Source: Burkholderiales bacterium (GTDB lineage: Bacteria > Pseudomonadota > Gammaproteobacteria > Burkholderiales > Casimicrobiaceae). Taken from it: 6,807 bases of DNA. This document shows, in pieces, positions 6,262-6,807 of the stretch. The stretch lies in contig JAITMH010000099.1 in assembly GCA_031277445.1 (NCBI GenBank), positions 1-6,807 on the forward strand, read 5' to 3'. Position numbers and translations under genes: made by a program. The notes under the pieces are model-generated. The model saw only the letters and a program-made list of their open reading frames with translations, was not told where the DNA came from and did not search any database. Position 1 is the first letter of the stretch, and each line of letters starts with the position of its first letter.

Positions 6262-6700
6262 CATAAACATCGCTTTCTTTGTTGTTATCTTTCACGCACA
6301 TCACTCCCTGATGACCGCCAGACAACGCCTTTTGCACCGCCACCTCCAAACCGTCCTCGCGGTAGGTCAGCGCCCGCACCAGCATCGGCACACTGGCGCC
6401 GCACACCAGCGCCACCCGTTGCGGTTCAATCAGTCGTTGCGCGACGCGGTAAGGCGTCGCGCCGCAAATATCAACGAAAATCAGAACGCCCGCGCCTTGA
6501 TCGAGCGCGTTCACCTGCGCTTTTGCTTGTCCGAAAAGGACTTCGGCATCATCGCTTAACTGCACCGACAGCGCCGCGCAATGCGTCGGACGCTCCCCCA
6601 TGACATGCGTCAACACCTCCAGAAATGCTTCCGCCAGAGGCGTATGCGTCAATAACAGGACACCGACCTCCGCCGGTTTTTTTCCCTTGGATGACTTCAT
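6248..6700 (-). CDS. Mannose-family PTS EIIA protein
   Basis: A 150-residue EIIA of the mannose family. GVLLLTH (13-19) puts the phosphorylatable histidine at His19, aligned with His10 of the E. coli EIIA(Man) domain, and VDICGATPYRVAQRL (76-90) supplies Asp77, equivalent to the residue that hydrogen-bonds that histidine. It is a single domain with no attached EIIB, as in the rudimentary PTS of betaproteobacteria, where it receives phosphate from HPr and is thought to act in regulation, not transport. The N-terminus (MKSSKGKKPAE) is about 11 residues longer and more basic than I expect, and the ATG at 6700 has no clear Shine-Dalgarno. A shorter form cannot be excluded, but no ATG lies between it and strand 1. 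First gene of the operon with ptsH and ptsI. Sometimes named manX or ptsL. Confidence 0.92.
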   Translation of the reverse strand: MKSSKGKKPAEVGVLLLTHTPLAEAFLEVLTHVMGERPTHCAALSVQLSDDAEVLFGQAKAQVNALDQGAGVLIFVDICGATPYRVAQRLIEPQRVALVCGASVPMLVRALTYREDGLEVAVQKALSGGHQGVMCVKDNNKESDVYDVAP

Positions 6701-6742
6701 ACGGCTATGGTAACTCAGAAAGAATTAACCGCAAAGCAGGGG

Positions 6743-6774
6743 TCAGAGGTCAGGTATCAGGTATCAGGTATCAG
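6743..6774 (+). repeat. Heptanucleotide tandem repeat (TCAGGTA)n
   Basis: Units read TCAGAGG (6743-6749), TCAGGTA (6750-6756), TCAGGTA (6757-6763), TCAGGTA (6764-6770) and TCAG, about 4.5 copies with three perfect ones. It lies upstream of the EIIA gene and belongs to the same family as 1661-1687. Slippage could vary the copy number. Confidence 0.85.
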
Positions 6775-6780
6775 AAAACC

Positions 6781-6807
6781 ATCTCACGCGGAGGCGCGGA
6801 GAACGCG
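6781..6807. repeat. GC-rich dispersed repeat fragment, cut by the window edge
   Basis: The sequence contains CACGCGGAGGCGCGGAGAACG, built from near-repeats of CGCGGAG. It resembles the CGCAGAGGCGCGGAGA type repeats scattered between genes in many environmental proteobacteria. It continues past the right edge, so its extent is unknown and no second copy is visible here. Confidence 0.4.

Noticed and set aside
5461..6603. A 380-codon open frame on the plus strand opposite ptsI, ptsH and the EIIA gene.
   Set aside because: It spans three real genes on the other strand, has no recognisable motif, and its Arg/Phe/His-rich composition is typical of an antisense shadow frame.
6701..6735. A sigma-70 promoter directly before the EIIA gene (TACCAT as -10).
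   Set aside because: The -10 matches only 4 of 6 bases and no acceptable -35 lies at 16-18 bases; the true promoter may be outside the window.
6743..6807. A CRISPR array.
   Set aside because: The units are 7-base direct tandem copies without spacers, and no cas gene is present.

Overview
The window looks like a piece of a betaproteobacterial chromosome. Two gene sets point that way: a metX-metW pair that overlaps as TGATG, and an operon of a mannose-type EIIA, an 89-residue HPr and enzyme I with no sugar permease. The exact genus cannot be told from the sequence alone.

Left block (1-1459, minus strand): metX (homoserine O-acyltransferase, probably the succinyl-CoA type) is followed directly by metW, which runs off the left edge. 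Together they make activated homoserine for methionine synthesis. A 336-base gap (1460-1795) separates metX from the next, divergent, block. It holds two outward-facing TATAAT boxes, a hairpin in the metX leader and a cluster of three different dispersed-repeat fragments.

Middle block (1796-4202, plus strand): a two-gene unit. The first gene encodes a six-helix HdeD-like (DUF308) membrane protein fused to a soluble domain with an ordered His...Cys pair, like permuted papain-fold (NlpC/P60, LRAT or YiiX-like) hydrolases. The second encodes a 12-helix YcaD-like major facilitator transporter whose start most likely overlaps the stop of the first. Neither substrate is known. This is the least understood part of the window.

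Right block (4222-6700, minus strand): the phosphoryl chain of a rudimentary PTS, transcribed in the order EIIA(Man), HPr, enzyme I. All the main catalytic residues are visible. No EIIB or EIIC is present, so a regulatory role is more likely than sugar uptake. Enzyme I converges on the transporter gene with only 19 bases between the stops. Upstream of the operon (6701-6807) there is a heptanucleotide tandem repeat of the same family as the one near 1670, and a GC-rich dispersed-repeat fragment at the window edge.

No RNA genes, transposases, CRISPR arrays or phage genes were seen. Apart from the HdeD-hydrolase/transporter pair and the repeat mosaics, this is ordinary housekeeping sequence.
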